DNA from: Sphingosinithalassobacter tenebrarum
GTDB taxonomy: Bacteria > Pseudomonadota > Alphaproteobacteria > Sphingomonadales > Sphingomonadaceae
DNA length: 64,000 nt
Reading direction: 5' to 3'
NCBI RefSeq assembly: GCF_011057975.1
Contig: NZ_CP049109.1
Coordinates: 744,001 to 808,000, forward strand
Below are positions 52,666 to 61,557 of this stretch, in pieces (the first letter of the stretch is position 1; the number at the start of each line of letters is the position of its first letter). Under the pieces are notes generated by a model, which did no database searches, was not told the origin of the DNA, and was given only the letters and a program-made list of their open reading frames with translations. The translations under genes and the position numbers were made by a program.

Positions 52666-53889
52666 GTGACCACGGATACAGCCACCACCGACACCCGCGC
52701 GCTCGACTTGCTTGCCGATTTTCCGGCGATTCCCGAGGGCTGGGCCTATCTCGATACCGCCGCGACGGCGCAGAAGCCGCAGGCGGTGATCGATGCGATC
52801 GCGCGCGGCTATGGCGAAACCTATGCGACGGTCCATCGCGGCGTCTATCAGCGCTCGGCGGATATGACGCTCGCCTATGAAGCGGCGCGGGCGCGGACGG
52901 CGAAGTTTCTGGGGGCCGAAAGCGCCGACGAAATCGTCTTCGTGCGCGGCGCGACCGAGGCGATCAATCTGGTCGCCGACAGCTGGGGCGTTTCGCAGCT
53001 CAAGGCGGGTGACCGCATCCTGCTGAGCGCGCTCGAGCATCACGCCAATATCGTGCCGTGGCAGATGCTGGCGGAACGGATCGGGCTGGCGATCGACGTC
53101 GTGCCGATGACCGACGATCAGGCAATCGATCTCGACGCGATGGCGGCGATGCTGACCGATCGGCACAAGCTGGTCGCGCTTGCCCATATCTCCAACGTCA
53201 CCGGCGCCGTGCTCGATGCGAAACGCGCCACCGAACTGGCGCATGGCGTCGGCGCGAAGCTGCTGCTCGACGGGTGTCAGGCCGTGCCGCGCATCGCCGT
53301 CGATGTTCAGGAGATCGGCTGCGATTTCTACGCCTTTTCGGGGCACAAGCTTTACGGCCCCACCGGCATCGGCGCGCTGTGGGCGCGAAAGGAAATCCTC
53401 GATGCGATGCCGCCCTGGCAGGGCGGCGGATCGATGATCGATCGCGTGACTTTCGAAAAGACGACCTATGCGCCCGCGCCCGGCCGGTTCGAAGCGGGGA
53501 CGCCGCATATCGTCGGCGCGCTGGGGCTTCATGCCGCGATCGACTATGTCGATGGCATCGGCCTCGATCGCATCCATGCGCACGAAGCCGCATTGGTGGC
53601 GCAGGCGCGTGAGAAGCTGTCGGCGATCAACAGCGTGCGGCTGTTCGGTCCGGCGGATTCCGCCGGAATCGTCAGCTTCGCGGTTGAGGGGGTGCATCCG
53701 CACGATGTCGCCACCATATTGGATGAAGGCCAGGTCGCGATCCGCGCCGGCCATCATTGCGCCCAGCCGATGATGGATGCGCTGGGCGTGCCCGCCACCG
53801 CGCGGGCGAGTTTCGGGGCCTATAACAATGCACGCGATGTCGCCGCGCTGGTCGCCGGCGTCGAACGCGTGACGCGGATATTCGGGTGA
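52666..53889 (+). CDS. sufS: Cysteine desulfurase SufS
   Basis: 407 aa from GTG 52666 (GGAGAAGG ahead). A PLP enzyme that takes sulfur from cysteine for Fe-S assembly. Lys-228 in FSGHKLYGPTGIG holds PLP, and Cys-365 in AGHHCAQPMMDAL accepts the persulfide. The active-site segment and length mark the group-II SufS type, which usually needs SufE or SufU; neither is in this window. The sufT-like gene overlaps its stop. Confidence 0.96.
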   Translation: MTTDTATTDTRALDLLADFPAIPEGWAYLDTAATAQKPQAVIDAIARGYGETYATVHRGVYQRSADMTLAYEAARARTAKFLGAESADEIVFVRGATEAINLVADSWGVSQLKAGDRILLSALEHHANIVPWQMLAERIGLAIDVVPMTDDQAIDLDAMAAMLTDRHKLVALAHISNVTGAVLDAKRATELAHGVGAKLLLDGCQAVPRIAVDVQEIGCDFYAFSGHKLYGPTGIGALWARKEILDAMPPWQGGGSMIDRVTFEKTTYAPAPGRFEAGTPHIVGALGLHAAIDYVDGIGLDRIHAHEAALVAQAREKLSAINSVRLFGPADSAGIVSFAVEGVHPHDVATILDEGQVAIRAGHHCAQPMMDALGVPATARASFGAYNNARDVAALVAGVERVTRIFG

Positions 53890-54374
53890 ATGGCATGAGT
53901 GAAGACCGCAAGATCGTGACCGAGCAAGTCGACGCCGTGGCGCCGCCGCAGCGCGCGCGCGTGCAGGACGCGGTCGAGGAAAATCCACGCGATACCTTCG
54001 AGCGCAAGCGCGACTATCTCGAAGGGTTCTTGTCGCAAAAGCCCGAAGGCGAAAGCAACGGCGAACCCGGCGGCGAAACCTACGAAGCGATCGTCGCCGC
54101 GCTCAAGGAAATCTACGACCCGGAAATTCCGGTGAATATCTATGACCTGGGGCTGATCTACGGCGTCGAGGTTACCGATGACGGCCATGCCGCCGTCACC
54201 ATGACACTGACGACGCCGCATTGTCCGGTGGCCGAATCGATGCCCGGCGAAGTCGAGCTGCGCGTCGGCTCGGTTCCCGGCGTCGGCCATGCCGAAGTCA
54301 ATCTCGTCTGGGACCCGCCCTGGGATCCGGGCAAGATGAGCGACGAGGCAAAGCTCGAACTGGGCATGTTGTAA
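53886..54374 (+). CDS. SUF-associated MIP18/DUF59 protein (SufT-like)
   Basis: 162 aa from GTG 53886, which overlaps the sufS stop, or 159 aa from ATG 53895. Residues ~65-160 form a DUF59 domain: EIYDPEIPVNIYDLGLIYGV and TLTTPHCPVAESMP, with the cluster-linked cysteine. SufT-type proteins assist Fe-S maturation of targets. An acidic N-terminal part precedes the domain. It sits between sufS and sufA. Confidence 0.9.
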   Translation: MNGMSEDRKIVTEQVDAVAPPQRARVQDAVEENPRDTFERKRDYLEGFLSQKPEGESNGEPGGETYEAIVAALKEIYDPEIPVNIYDLGLIYGVEVTDDGHAAVTMTLTTPHCPVAESMPGEVELRVGSVPGVGHAEVNLVWDPPWDPGKMSDEAKLELGML

Positions 54375-54376
54375 GC

Positions 54377-54410
54377 AGCTTCCCTCTCGCCCGTGCGGGA
54401 GGGGAGGAAG
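54377..54410. repeat. Short hairpin repeat before sufA
   Basis: CCCTCTCGC and GCGGGAGGG (54379-54400 region) pair through 9 positions, one a G-T wobble, with a 4-base loop, just before GGGAGGAAGG. It resembles the CCCTC/GAGGG palindromes elsewhere in the window and also contributes the sufA ribosome site. Confidence 0.45.
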
Positions 54411-54416
54411 GATGAA

Positions 54417-54776
54417 ATGATGACCGATACCAAAACCCGCGCCCGCCCCGCCGCGATCACGCTGACGCCGGCCGCCGAGGCGCGTGTCGCGAAGCTGATG
54501 TCGCAGGCGCCGGAAGGTGCCATCGGCGTCAAGCTGTCGACTCCGCGCCGCGGCTGTTCGGGGCTCGCCTATTCGGTCGACTATGTCACCGAAGCCAATC
54601 CGATCGACGAACGGATCGAAACGCCCGGCGGCGTTTTCTTTGTCGACGCCGGGTCGATCCTCTATCTGATCGGATCGACGATGGACTGGGTGGAAGACGA
54701 TTTCACTGCCGGTTTCGTGTTCGACAATCCCAATGCCACCGGCGCATGCGGCTGCGGGGAAAGCTTCACCGTCTGA
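54417..54776 (+). CDS. sufA: A-type Fe-S carrier SufA/IscA
   Basis: 119 aa from ATG 54417 (ATG 54420 also possible), with GGAGGAAGG upstream. The three cluster cysteines are present: one in RRGCSGLAYSVDY and two in GACGCGESF at the end. It carries clusters from SufBCD to apo-targets. It is the last gene of the operon; the next gene is convergent, 16 bases away. Confidence 0.96.
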   Translation: MMTDTKTRARPAAITLTPAAEARVAKLMSQAPEGAIGVKLSTPRRGCSGLAYSVDYVTEANPIDERIETPGGVFFVDAGSILYLIGSTMDWVEDDFTAGFVFDNPNATGACGCGESFTV

Positions 54777-54791
54777 TCGAATGGCGGCCGG

Positions 54792-55235
54792 TCAGCCGTC
54801 GGTCGCGATATTGGCGAGAAATTCGCCGAGCGCATCGAGCGCGATTTCCCAGCGCGCCTGTTGCGCGGCGCATGCCGCTTCGTCGGCAAAGCCGAAATGC
54901 ACCAGACTGACTTCGGTCAGCGCGTCTTCCAGCGCCAGGAACTGCACTGTCACGCGGTGCATATCGGCCGTGCGCGCGCACCAGCTGAATTCGAGCAGTT
55001 CTTGATCCTCGACGGCGTTGAAGACGCCCCATTCCTCGGCCGCGCCGTCCTTTGCGCGCTTGGAATCGATGATGAAGCTGCCGCCGATCCGCGGATCGAT
55101 CTGGGCGAGGGCGACCATGCCGTCGCGCCCCGCCCACCAGCGCGAAAGCAGGTGCGGCTGCGTCCATGCAGCGAATACGATATGCGCGGGGGTCGGATAA
55201 CGCCGCAACAAGGTAAGTCGCAACGCCGCCGCCAT
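54792..55235 (-). CDS. SRPBCC-family protein (Aha1/START-like)
   Basis: 147 aa from ATG 55235. The helix-grip fold starts with LRLTLLRRYPTPAHIVFAAW, then PHLLSRWWAGRDG, and ends in ARWEIALDALGEFLAN, the long C-terminal helix; these mark the AHSA1 group. It binds a hydrophobic ligand or client; the role is unknown. The frame is open further upstream to 55439, but homology begins here. Confidence 0.87.
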   Translation of the reverse strand: MAAALRLTLLRRYPTPAHIVFAAWTQPHLLSRWWAGRDGMVALAQIDPRIGGSFIIDSKRAKDGAAEEWGVFNAVEDQELLEFSWCARTADMHRVTVQFLALEDALTEVSLVHFGFADEAACAAQQARWEIALDALGEFLANIATDG

Positions 55236-55574
55236 CAGCTGCCGGAGGCCGGCGGAGGAAAGCCGAGTCGATCGACCCGAAGCGGCGCGCGATTCATCAT
55301 GGCACGCACTATTCCTTCGCAGGCGCACAATCGCAACCCCATTTTGTAACGGCCGCGCCACAAATCCGGTCTCGCCTCCCCGCGCGATGGACGCCGCGCT
55401 TGCCGGGTGCCGCTTCGGAAGGCGGGTCGCAATCGGCATTCACGTTGCGGCGCAGCAAGGCCGGCGATCGCCGACCGGGTGCGAATTGGCGCGATCGCGG
55501 TTCTTCGCATGGTTACGCCCCCCCTGTCGCGCGCCGCTATGCCCGGCTGGCGCCGTCGGAGCGCGAAAGGCGCG
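55236..55574. other. 339-base intergenic region with no supported gene
   Basis: This lies between the thioredoxin stop and the SRPBCC start, both on the minus strand. Short frames on either strand lack ribosome sites and show no familiar features. It contains several palindromic CGATCGC/GCGATCGC-like clusters but no T-run terminator. It probably holds the SRPBCC promoter. Confidence 0.5.
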
Positions 55575-56012
55575 TCAGCGGAGCGTCGCCTGCGTCCATT
55601 GCACCAGCGTCGCGCGGTCGAGCGCGCCCGATTTGCGTGCGATTTCCCTGCCAGCGCGAAACAGCGCGACGGTGGGGATCGACTGGATGCGATAGCGCGC
55701 CGCCAGTTCCTGCTCGCGCTCGATATCGACCTTGGCGAGGCGGACCTGCGGTTCCAGCGCAGCCGCCGCGGCCTGGAACTGCGGCGCCATCACTCGGCAG
55801 GGCCCGCACCATTCCGCCCAGAAATCGACGAGCAGCGGCAGCGTTCCGAGCCGCATCATCCTGTCGAATCCGGCCGTGTCGAGCGTCACCGGCGCGCCCT
55901 GAAACAGCGCCGCACCGCATTTCCCGCAGGTCGGCTTTTCGCGGAGCCGCGTTCTCGGCACCCGATTGGCCGTGGCGCAATGCGGACAGACGATGATTTC
56001 CGAATCGCTCAT
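55575..56012 (-). CDS. trxC: Thioredoxin 2 (zinc-binding, TrxC type)
   Basis: 145 aa. An N-terminal zinc ribbon with two CxxC pairs (VCPHCATAN, TCGKCGAAL) precedes a thioredoxin fold whose active site is WAEWCGPCRVMAPQ, with the cis-proline in IQSIPTVALF. TrxC reduces disulfides in the cytoplasm and is often part of oxidative-stress responses. It is divergent from the histidine kinase gene, 180 bases away. Confidence 0.96.
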   Translation of the reverse strand: MSDSEIIVCPHCATANRVPRTRLREKPTCGKCGAALFQGAPVTLDTAGFDRMMRLGTLPLLVDFWAEWCGPCRVMAPQFQAAAAALEPQVRLAKVDIEREQELAARYRIQSIPTVALFRAGREIARKSGALDRATLVQWTQATLR

Positions 56013-56192
56013 GCCTTTCAGCTAGGAACCCCGCACCGTCTTTGCCATCGGGAGAGTCGCGTAGCGCCACGACGATACACGCGCCGCCGCAAGGGGCTTG
56101 GTGAGATGGTTGCCTGACGCTAACCCTTTGCAAGGGCAATCGGGGTTTGGGGGGCGGGAGGTGTTGCAGCGGTTGCTTTTCCGGGCCCGACG

Positions 56193-58601
56193 ATGACCGG
56201 AGCGGACGCCGCGGTCGCGCGGCTCCCCGACGGTGGCTTCGACCAGCTGTATCTGTGGAACGCCTATGCCATCGGCTTTCTGGCCGAGCTGATCCTGCTT
56301 GTCCTGGTGCTCGCCTATCTGGGGCGGCGGATGGTGGCCGATATCCGGCGCGGCCAGCCTTCGGTGTCGATGGCGTTCCTGCTGATCACGATGATGGCGC
56401 TGTTCGTGGCCACGCTGTTTTCGTGGATCCGCGCCGGGATGGTGGCCGAATATCAGTATCATTCGCTTCCCTGGATCAGCCCCTGGCTGGCCATCGCCAT
56501 CTTCGCGCTGGCGCAGTTCGCCTATCGTTTCCCGGTGGCGATCGGCGGTCCCGTGGAGCGCGCCGTCGCCACCGCGCTGCTGTGGGGCTATGTGCTGGTG
56601 GAAACCGCCGTTGCGTTCGCGCGCGCGCTCGCCGCCGCGCAAGGCGATGTCCAATATCGTTCCAGCCATCTCGACCTGTTTTTGCTGGCGGCGCTTTGCT
56701 GGTTGCTGGTCGTGCTAGTCCGCCAGCGCCTGTCCGCCCGCGGGACGGTGCACGCCGCCGCGGCGCGCGGGTTTCTGGGGATCGGGCTGATGATGATGGC
56801 CCAGTGTCTCACGCTGACGCTGCGCAGTTACGCGCTCCTGGCCGACAGCATCGCCGAACTGATCAACTGCTGGCTGTTCCTCGGCCAGATCGCGGGCATG
56901 GCGCTGACCTATCTCAACACCATGCCCGAGCGCAGTTCGTTCATGGTCAAGCTGTCGGGCATCTCGGTGACGATGCTGCTGGTGCTGGTGGTGGGGCTTT
57001 CCTGGCTGGTCTCGCCGGTCATCAACGATTCCTATCGCGATCCCGACATGGTCCGCGCGGGCGACGCCTATCGCTTCGAGCCGACGGCGGAGGGCGGATA
57101 TCGGGTGATGGCGATACCCTTCGCCCCGGAAGCGGAATATGGGGAGTGGGTCGGAGCGGACGGCACCGCGCTCCCGCTTCCCTTCGCCTTCCCCTTTTAC
57201 GGCAAGGAATATCGCGAATATTATCCTTCGATTGACGGGATCATCGGGTTTGACGTGCAGCCGTCATGGCGAAGGTCGCTGGCGACGCGAGGCTATCAGC
57301 CGCAGATATTCGTGCTGATGGCCGCGATGATGGAGGGCGGGACGCGGCTCGACTGGATCGATGTCGGCTTCGCGGTCCGCTCCGAGCCGGATCGCATCCT
57401 GCTGAGCTGGCGCAACGTGCCCGCCAGGATCGAGGGGAGCGGCCGGTACAGCGCCCAGATGTGGCTGTTCGCCGATGGCGCGATCGAAATCCATTATCTG
57501 GAAATGCCGCATCATCTGCCGCGGGAAATCTATTCCAATCAGGTCCCCTGGGAGATCGGGATCATGCCGGGTGTCGTCGGTGCAGACGCACGCCTGTCGC
57601 TGGGATCGATCGGCGCCGGTGTGGAGGGGCCGCCGGGAACCGGGCTGATTCAGGATTATCAGCGCGACTTCCTGGAATATGTCGACCGTTTCTACGCGCC
57701 GATCGCAGTGTTCACGGTGCTTGCCGCGTTCCTGGTCGTGGTGTTGCTGCCGGCGTTCCTGCGGTTCAATCTGGTGGCGCCGCTCGCCGATCTGCTGAAG
57801 GGGGTGCAGCGGTTTCGCGGCGGTGCGCTCGAAACCAGCGTGCCCGTGCATTTCCGGGACGAGATCGGCTTCCTGTCGTCCTCATTCAATGCGATGGCGG
57901 AAGCGCAGCACGATCTGGTGCAGACGCTGGAACAGCGCGTTGCCGAGCGCAGCGAGCAGCTCTCCCGGCTTGCCGCGCGCAATGCCCAGCTCGAGGAACG
58001 CGACCGGCTTTCCGGCGACTTGCACGACAGCGTCAGCCAGACCCTGTTCTCCGCCGCGATGCTTGCCGATATCCTGCCCGATCAGGTGCGCAGCGATCCG
58101 CAGGCGGGCGAAGCGACGCTCGCCCGGATCGGCCGGCTCAATCGTCACGCGATCGAGGAAATGCGGATGCTGCTCAACGAACTGCGCAGCAGCAACCTGG
58201 CAGAGCACCCCGTTGCCGGGCTGATCGCCGAACTCGCGGCCCGGGTGGGCGCCGAAGAGGGGCTGGCAATCGATTTTTCCGGGGCGGATAACATGACGGT
58301 GCTTCCCGTGGCGGTGCAAACCATGTTCTATCGCACGGTACAGGAAAGTCTGAACAACATCGTGAAACATGCCCGCGCCAGCCATGTCGATATCCGGTTC
58401 GAAGCCGACGAGTGGCACGCCGCCCTGCGCGTTCGCGACGACGGTGTCGGATTTGATCCAGGTGGAAAGGGTGGCGAGCGTTTCGGGTTACAGATCATGC
58501 GCGACCGTGCGCGCAGGCTGGGGGCGCGGCTGGAAGTCCGCAGCCGCGCCGGCGAGGGATCGGAGATCGAATTGCACTGGGAAGCCGATGGCGCCGAATG
58601 A
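56193..58601 (+). CDS. Hybrid-topology sensor histidine kinase with extracytoplasmic beta-sandwich-like domain
   Basis: 802 aa. About seven membrane helices fill residues 20-280. A long extracytoplasmic region follows (~285-505), with LPLPFAFPFYGKEYREYYPS, ILLSWRNVP and MWLFADGAIEIHYLEM, resembling the FYG/nidogen-like beta domain of secreted proteins. Then a helix at ~510-535, HAMP (~540-590), an H-box with His-611 in LSGDLHDSVSQTLFS (HisKA_3) and an ATPase domain (QESLNNIVKHA, FGLQIMRDRARRLGA). It belongs to the NarL-type kinases. The partner regulator gene overlaps its end by 14 bases, and the pilus operon follows. Confidence 0.9.
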   Translation: MTGADAAVARLPDGGFDQLYLWNAYAIGFLAELILLVLVLAYLGRRMVADIRRGQPSVSMAFLLITMMALFVATLFSWIRAGMVAEYQYHSLPWISPWLAIAIFALAQFAYRFPVAIGGPVERAVATALLWGYVLVETAVAFARALAAAQGDVQYRSSHLDLFLLAALCWLLVVLVRQRLSARGTVHAAAARGFLGIGLMMMAQCLTLTLRSYALLADSIAELINCWLFLGQIAGMALTYLNTMPERSSFMVKLSGISVTMLLVLVVGLSWLVSPVINDSYRDPDMVRAGDAYRFEPTAEGGYRVMAIPFAPEAEYGEWVGADGTALPLPFAFPFYGKEYREYYPSIDGIIGFDVQPSWRRSLATRGYQPQIFVLMAAMMEGGTRLDWIDVGFAVRSEPDRILLSWRNVPARIEGSGRYSAQMWLFADGAIEIHYLEMPHHLPREIYSNQVPWEIGIMPGVVGADARLSLGSIGAGVEGPPGTGLIQDYQRDFLEYVDRFYAPIAVFTVLAAFLVVVLLPAFLRFNLVAPLADLLKGVQRFRGGALETSVPVHFRDEIGFLSSSFNAMAEAQHDLVQTLEQRVAERSEQLSRLAARNAQLEERDRLSGDLHDSVSQTLFSAAMLADILPDQVRSDPQAGEATLARIGRLNRHAIEEMRMLLNELRSSNLAEHPVAGLIAELAARVGAEEGLAIDFSGADNMTVLPVAVQTMFYRTVQESLNNIVKHARASHVDIRFEADEWHAALRVRDDGVGFDPGGKGGERFGLQIMRDRARRLGARLEVRSRAGEGSEIELHWEADGAE

Positions 58602-59241
58602 CACCGCGATCCGCGTGCTGGTGGTGGACGATCACATGGTCGTCCGCGCCGGGCTGCGCGAAGTGCTGGGCCATCTCGACGGGATCACGGTCGTCGGCGA
58701 GGCCGAGGACGGGGAGGAAGCGCTTTTCCTGTGTCGCCGCGAAGCGCCGCATGTGATCCTGATGGACGTTCGCATGGCGGGGATGGGCGGCGCGGCGACG
58801 TCGCAGATCATCATCCGCCACAATCCCGATATCCGCATTATCGCGCTGAGCAGCTTCGATGACCCCAGAACGGTGGCGTCGATGCGCGACGCGGGGGTGA
58901 GCGGCTTTCTTCCCAAAAGCGTATCGGCGAACGAACTGCGCGATGCGATCCTGCGCGTCCATGCCGGGGAAAACCTGTTTCGCGAGGATGCTTCGCGGGC
59001 GGTGGCGAGTGGCGGCGAGGCACGGGGGGGCGAGGGTGCGCTGCCGCCGCGCCAGCGCCGCGTGCTCGCGTTGCTCACCAAGGGCTTCACCAATGCCGAG
59101 ATCGCCGACTACCTTTCGATCTCGGTTCCCACCGCGCGCTATCATGTCAGCGAAATCCTGACGAAGCTGGGCGTTTCCAATCGCGCAGAGGCCGCCGCCC
59201 ATGCGGTGCGCGAGAAACTGATCGACGAACAGGATTTCTGA
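58588..59241 (+). CDS. NarL/FixJ-type response regulator
   Basis: 217 aa from ATG 58588, inside the end of the kinase gene. The receiver domain (~8-125) has VLVVDDH and the phospho-acceptor Asp-60 in HVILMDVRMAG, with the switch residues LSSFDD and FLPKSVSA. The LuxR-type HTH (~150-212) reads LPPRQRRVLALLTKGFTNAE and NAEIADYLSISVPTARYHV. It most likely acts on promoters nearby, including that of the pilus operon. Confidence 0.94.
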   Translation: MAPNDTAIRVLVVDDHMVVRAGLREVLGHLDGITVVGEAEDGEEALFLCRREAPHVILMDVRMAGMGGAATSQIIIRHNPDIRIIALSSFDDPRTVASMRDAGVSGFLPKSVSANELRDAILRVHAGENLFREDASRAVASGGEARGGEGALPPRQRRVLALLTKGFTNAEIADYLSISVPTARYHVSEILTKLGVSNRAEAAAHAVREKLIDEQDF

Positions 59242-59274
59242 CGACTGACCGTTTTCGGAACAGTCGACCGGGGG

Positions 59275-59318
59275 CGACCTGTACATTCGTCCAGTCCGAC
59301 CTGTCCGGTCGTCCAGTT
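59275..59318. promoter_or_regulatory. Two tandem 22-base repeats upstream of the pilus operon
   Basis: Units at 59275-59296 and 59297-59318 agree at 18 of 22 positions. Each holds CGACCTGT and CGTCCAGT, so those elements recur at exactly two helical turns. They lie 34 bases after the regulator stop and 112 before the first pilin. A regulator dimer pair could bind there; the response regulator is the obvious candidate. Function is inferred. Confidence 0.5.
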
Positions 59319-59354
59319 CGTGCGGCGACATCCCGCTCTATTCTCAAGCACATG

Positions 59355-59371
59355 GTTAGCGGGGGGCTAAC
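59355..59371. promoter_or_regulatory. Inverted repeat GTTAGC-N5-GCTAAC
   Basis: Perfect 6-base arms at 59355-59360 and 59366-59371 lie 60 bases before the first pilin start. It could be an operator or a leader hairpin. No further support. Confidence 0.35.
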
Positions 59372-59430
59372 GATTCGAGGGGGCGGCCGCTGTCGGACAG
59401 CGCCGGACACCATCGTTGGGGGGAGCGAGC

Positions 59431-59961
59431 ATGGGCAGTGCCGGCGGGCCGGGACTTTGGCGGATGGGGACATGGGCGGCGCTGGCGCTCATCCTCGCCC
59501 TGACTCCCGCCGCCGCTGCCCATGCCGCAGACCCGGAAACAGCCGGCGATAATGTGAAGCTGCTGCTGAGCGGCACCATATCGCCGCGCTGCGCCTTTCT
59601 CGAGGACGATATCGAACTGCGCATCGGCGCGGATAACAGCGCCAGCATCGATCTGGCGTTCACGTGCAATCTTGCCGATGCGGCGCCCGTAACGATCGCC
59701 ATCCAGAGCGCGCGGGGGGCGATGCAGGACCGGGAGGGGGAACGAACGATCGGCTATTCGCTGCGCTGGACCGCGCAGGGCGCCGATCGGGTGGCGAACG
59801 CCGCGCAGACGGCGAAAGGCCGGCCGATGCAGGTCGACGTGCCTGCGGGGGGAGCGGGAACGATCGGCCGGGCACGGCTGACCGTGCAGTCCGACGGGGA
59901 ACCGATGGCTGCGGCCGCCGGCGAATATTTCGACGAGATCATCATCACCGTTTCGCCGTGA
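59431..59961 (+). CDS. Spore-coat-U-domain pilin 1
   Basis: 176 aa from ATG 59431 (GGGGGAG ahead). A signal peptide (WAALALILALTPAAAAHA) is followed by a SCPU domain (~45-176) with two cysteines (RCAFLED, FTCNLA) for the conserved disulfide and the end YFDEIIITVSP. SCPU proteins form archaic chaperone-usher pili of the Csu type. It is the first of five such genes here. Confidence 0.87.
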   Translation: MGSAGGPGLWRMGTWAALALILALTPAAAAHAADPETAGDNVKLLLSGTISPRCAFLEDDIELRIGADNSASIDLAFTCNLADAAPVTIAIQSARGAMQDREGERTIGYSLRWTAQGADRVANAAQTAKGRPMQVDVPAGGAGTIGRARLTVQSDGEPMAAAAGEYFDEIIITVSP

Positions 59962-60002
59962 CACCGAAGTCGTCGGCGAACCGATTCAGGATAGGAATGG
60001 CA

Positions 60003-60482
60003 ATGAAGAAAATCTGTTTCGCAACGGCCGCGGCGGGGGCCGCGCTTTTCGCCGCAATGCCCGCCCATGCGCAGTCGGTCGAGGTCTCTGTGTCCGCCCA
60101 GGTGGACGAAGCCTGCTTTTTCGACCGCGGAGTGAATCCGACGATCCAGCTTTCCAATGATCAGACGTCCGGTGATCTGGCGCTGGGCTTCGTCTGCAAC
60201 TTCGATGGCGCCGCCCAGATCAGCGTCACGTCGCTCAACGGCGGCCTCATGCCGGATACGTCGGAAGAGCCCGTCCCGGCGTTCGCCTATTCGCTTTCGG
60301 TCGGGCCGCTTTCCGGTCCCGCAAGCGACTTCGCGGAAGGCGGTCCGCTCGCGGGCCCGCAGACGTTCGGAAACGTCACCAGCATCGTGCCCGTGCCAGT
60401 GCCGGTATTCGTGTCGTTCAAGGCCGTTGGCCTTCCGGCCGGCAACTATTCCGACACTGTCGCGATCTCGATCGCGCCGTAA
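60003..60482 (+). CDS. Spore-coat-U-domain pilin 2
   Basis: 159 aa. A signal peptide ending near AHA-Q and the mature SCPU domain with cysteines in DEACFFDRG and FVCNFDG. The tail NYSDTVAISIAP is the family's closing strand. AGGA precedes ATG 60003. It is the closest to a typical major pilin (CsuA/B-like) by length. The gap to pilin 1 is 41 bases. Confidence 0.9.
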   Translation: MKKICFATAAAGAALFAAMPAHAQSVEVSVSAQVDEACFFDRGVNPTIQLSNDQTSGDLALGFVCNFDGAAQISVTSLNGGLMPDTSEEPVPAFAYSLSVGPLSGPASDFAEGGPLAGPQTFGNVTSIVPVPVPVFVSFKAVGLPAGNYSDTVAISIAP

Positions 60483-60559
60483 ATCCGGTCGGGCGCGGAC
60501 CCCAACCCATGCGCCGCGCCCGATCGGAACCCCGCTCTCGCATCCCGTTGGAGGATATC

Positions 60560-61042
60560 ATGAAGAGAATCGCTTATGTGGCGGCGGCGCTTGCGCCGTG
60601 CTGCTTTGCTTTGCCCGCACAGGCGCAGGATGCCAGCGTCGCGATCCGCGGCACGCTTGCCGAGGAATGCACGATCAAGACGCCCGAAGCCGCTGCGATC
60701 GACCCGGCTTCGGCCGCGCCGCAATCGATCGGCACCGCGTCGGTGGTCTGCAATTTCGTCGGCGCGCCGACGATGCGCGTCTGGTCGCTCAACGGCGGCC
60801 AGATCGTTTCGCCGGCTTCGGAGGAAAACGGCCAGACCGAACAGGCGCAGCCCTACAGCTTCGCCTTTGACGGGGTGTCGCTCGGCAAACTCGGCAAGGA
60901 TCAGGAAGGCGCCTCCTACGTGCCGCTCGCGGTCACCGCATCGAACACGGCGCATACCGCCGACGCGCAGATCACCATCGCCACCCCGGCGACCGTCGCC
61001 GGTACTTATTCCGACATCATCTACGTTTCGATCAATCCCTGA
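60560..61042 (+). CDS. Spore-coat-U-domain pilin 3
   Basis: 160 aa from ATG 60560 with GGAGG upstream. Signal peptide (IAYVAAALAPCCFALPAQA), then cysteines in EECTIKTPE and VVCNFVG, and the closing YSDIIYVSINP. It is clearly homologous to pilin 2, sharing the SLNGG strand. The in-frame sequence upstream to 60509 is not coding. Confidence 0.9.
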   Translation: MKRIAYVAAALAPCCFALPAQAQDASVAIRGTLAEECTIKTPEAAAIDPASAAPQSIGTASVVCNFVGAPTMRVWSLNGGQIVSPASEENGQTEQAQPYSFAFDGVSLGKLGKDQEGASYVPLAVTASNTAHTADAQITIATPATVAGTYSDIIYVSINP

Positions 61043-61053
61043 AGAGGCGTGTT

Positions 61054-61557
61054 GTGACTCCTTTCGGTCGCGGTCGGCCGTATCTGTTGCTGTTCCTGCT
61101 GGCACCGGGCGTCGCCCATGCCCAGCAGGACAGCGTCCGCATCGTCGGCGCGCTCACGCAAACCTGTGCCATTTCCTATGATTGCGGCGGCAGCGACCGA
61201 TGCAACCAGTTGCGGCTCGAGGATCGCGTCAATGCGCAGGATACCGTGGAAGTGACGATATCGTGCAATTTCGCCGGCGACGGGGCCACGATCGAACTGC
61301 GCTCGCTGAACAGCGGTGCCCTGCGCGCGCCGCGCGACAATATGCCGCTCGATTATTTCGTCAGCCTGTCGGGGATTTCGGGCAGCGAAGTGACCGAGCA
61401 GCAGCTTTCGGTGCCGTTGCGGGTTTCGCTGCGCCCCGAAACCCCGGCGCGCGACATGACGGGGATGGTGCGCGTGCGGATCGATGATCGGCGCGAATCG
61501 CTGGTCGCCGATCGCTATACGGACAGGGTCTCGATCACGATCCTGCCCGAGTCATGA
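61054..61557 (+). CDS. Spore-coat-U-like pilin 4 with extra cysteines
   Basis: 167 aa from GTG 61054 (GAGG ahead). Signal peptide ending near AHA-Q. It has four cysteines (TCAISYDCGG, DRCNQL, ISCNFAG), two more than its neighbours, suggesting a second disulfide and possibly an adaptor role. It retains ELRSLNSGAL and DRVSITILPES. Its stop overlaps the next start (ATGA). Confidence 0.85.
   Translation: MTPFGRGRPYLLLFLLAPGVAHAQQDSVRIVGALTQTCAISYDCGGSDRCNQLRLEDRVNAQDTVEVTISCNFAGDGATIELRSLNSGALRAPRDNMPLDYFVSLSGISGSEVTEQQLSVPLRVSLRPETPARDMTGMVRVRIDDRRESLVADRYTDRVSITILPES

Noticed and set aside
55235..55510. Minus-strand frame of about 91 codons between thioredoxin and the SRPBCC gene
   Set aside because: No ribosome site, arginine-rich random composition, and overlap with the likely promoter region.
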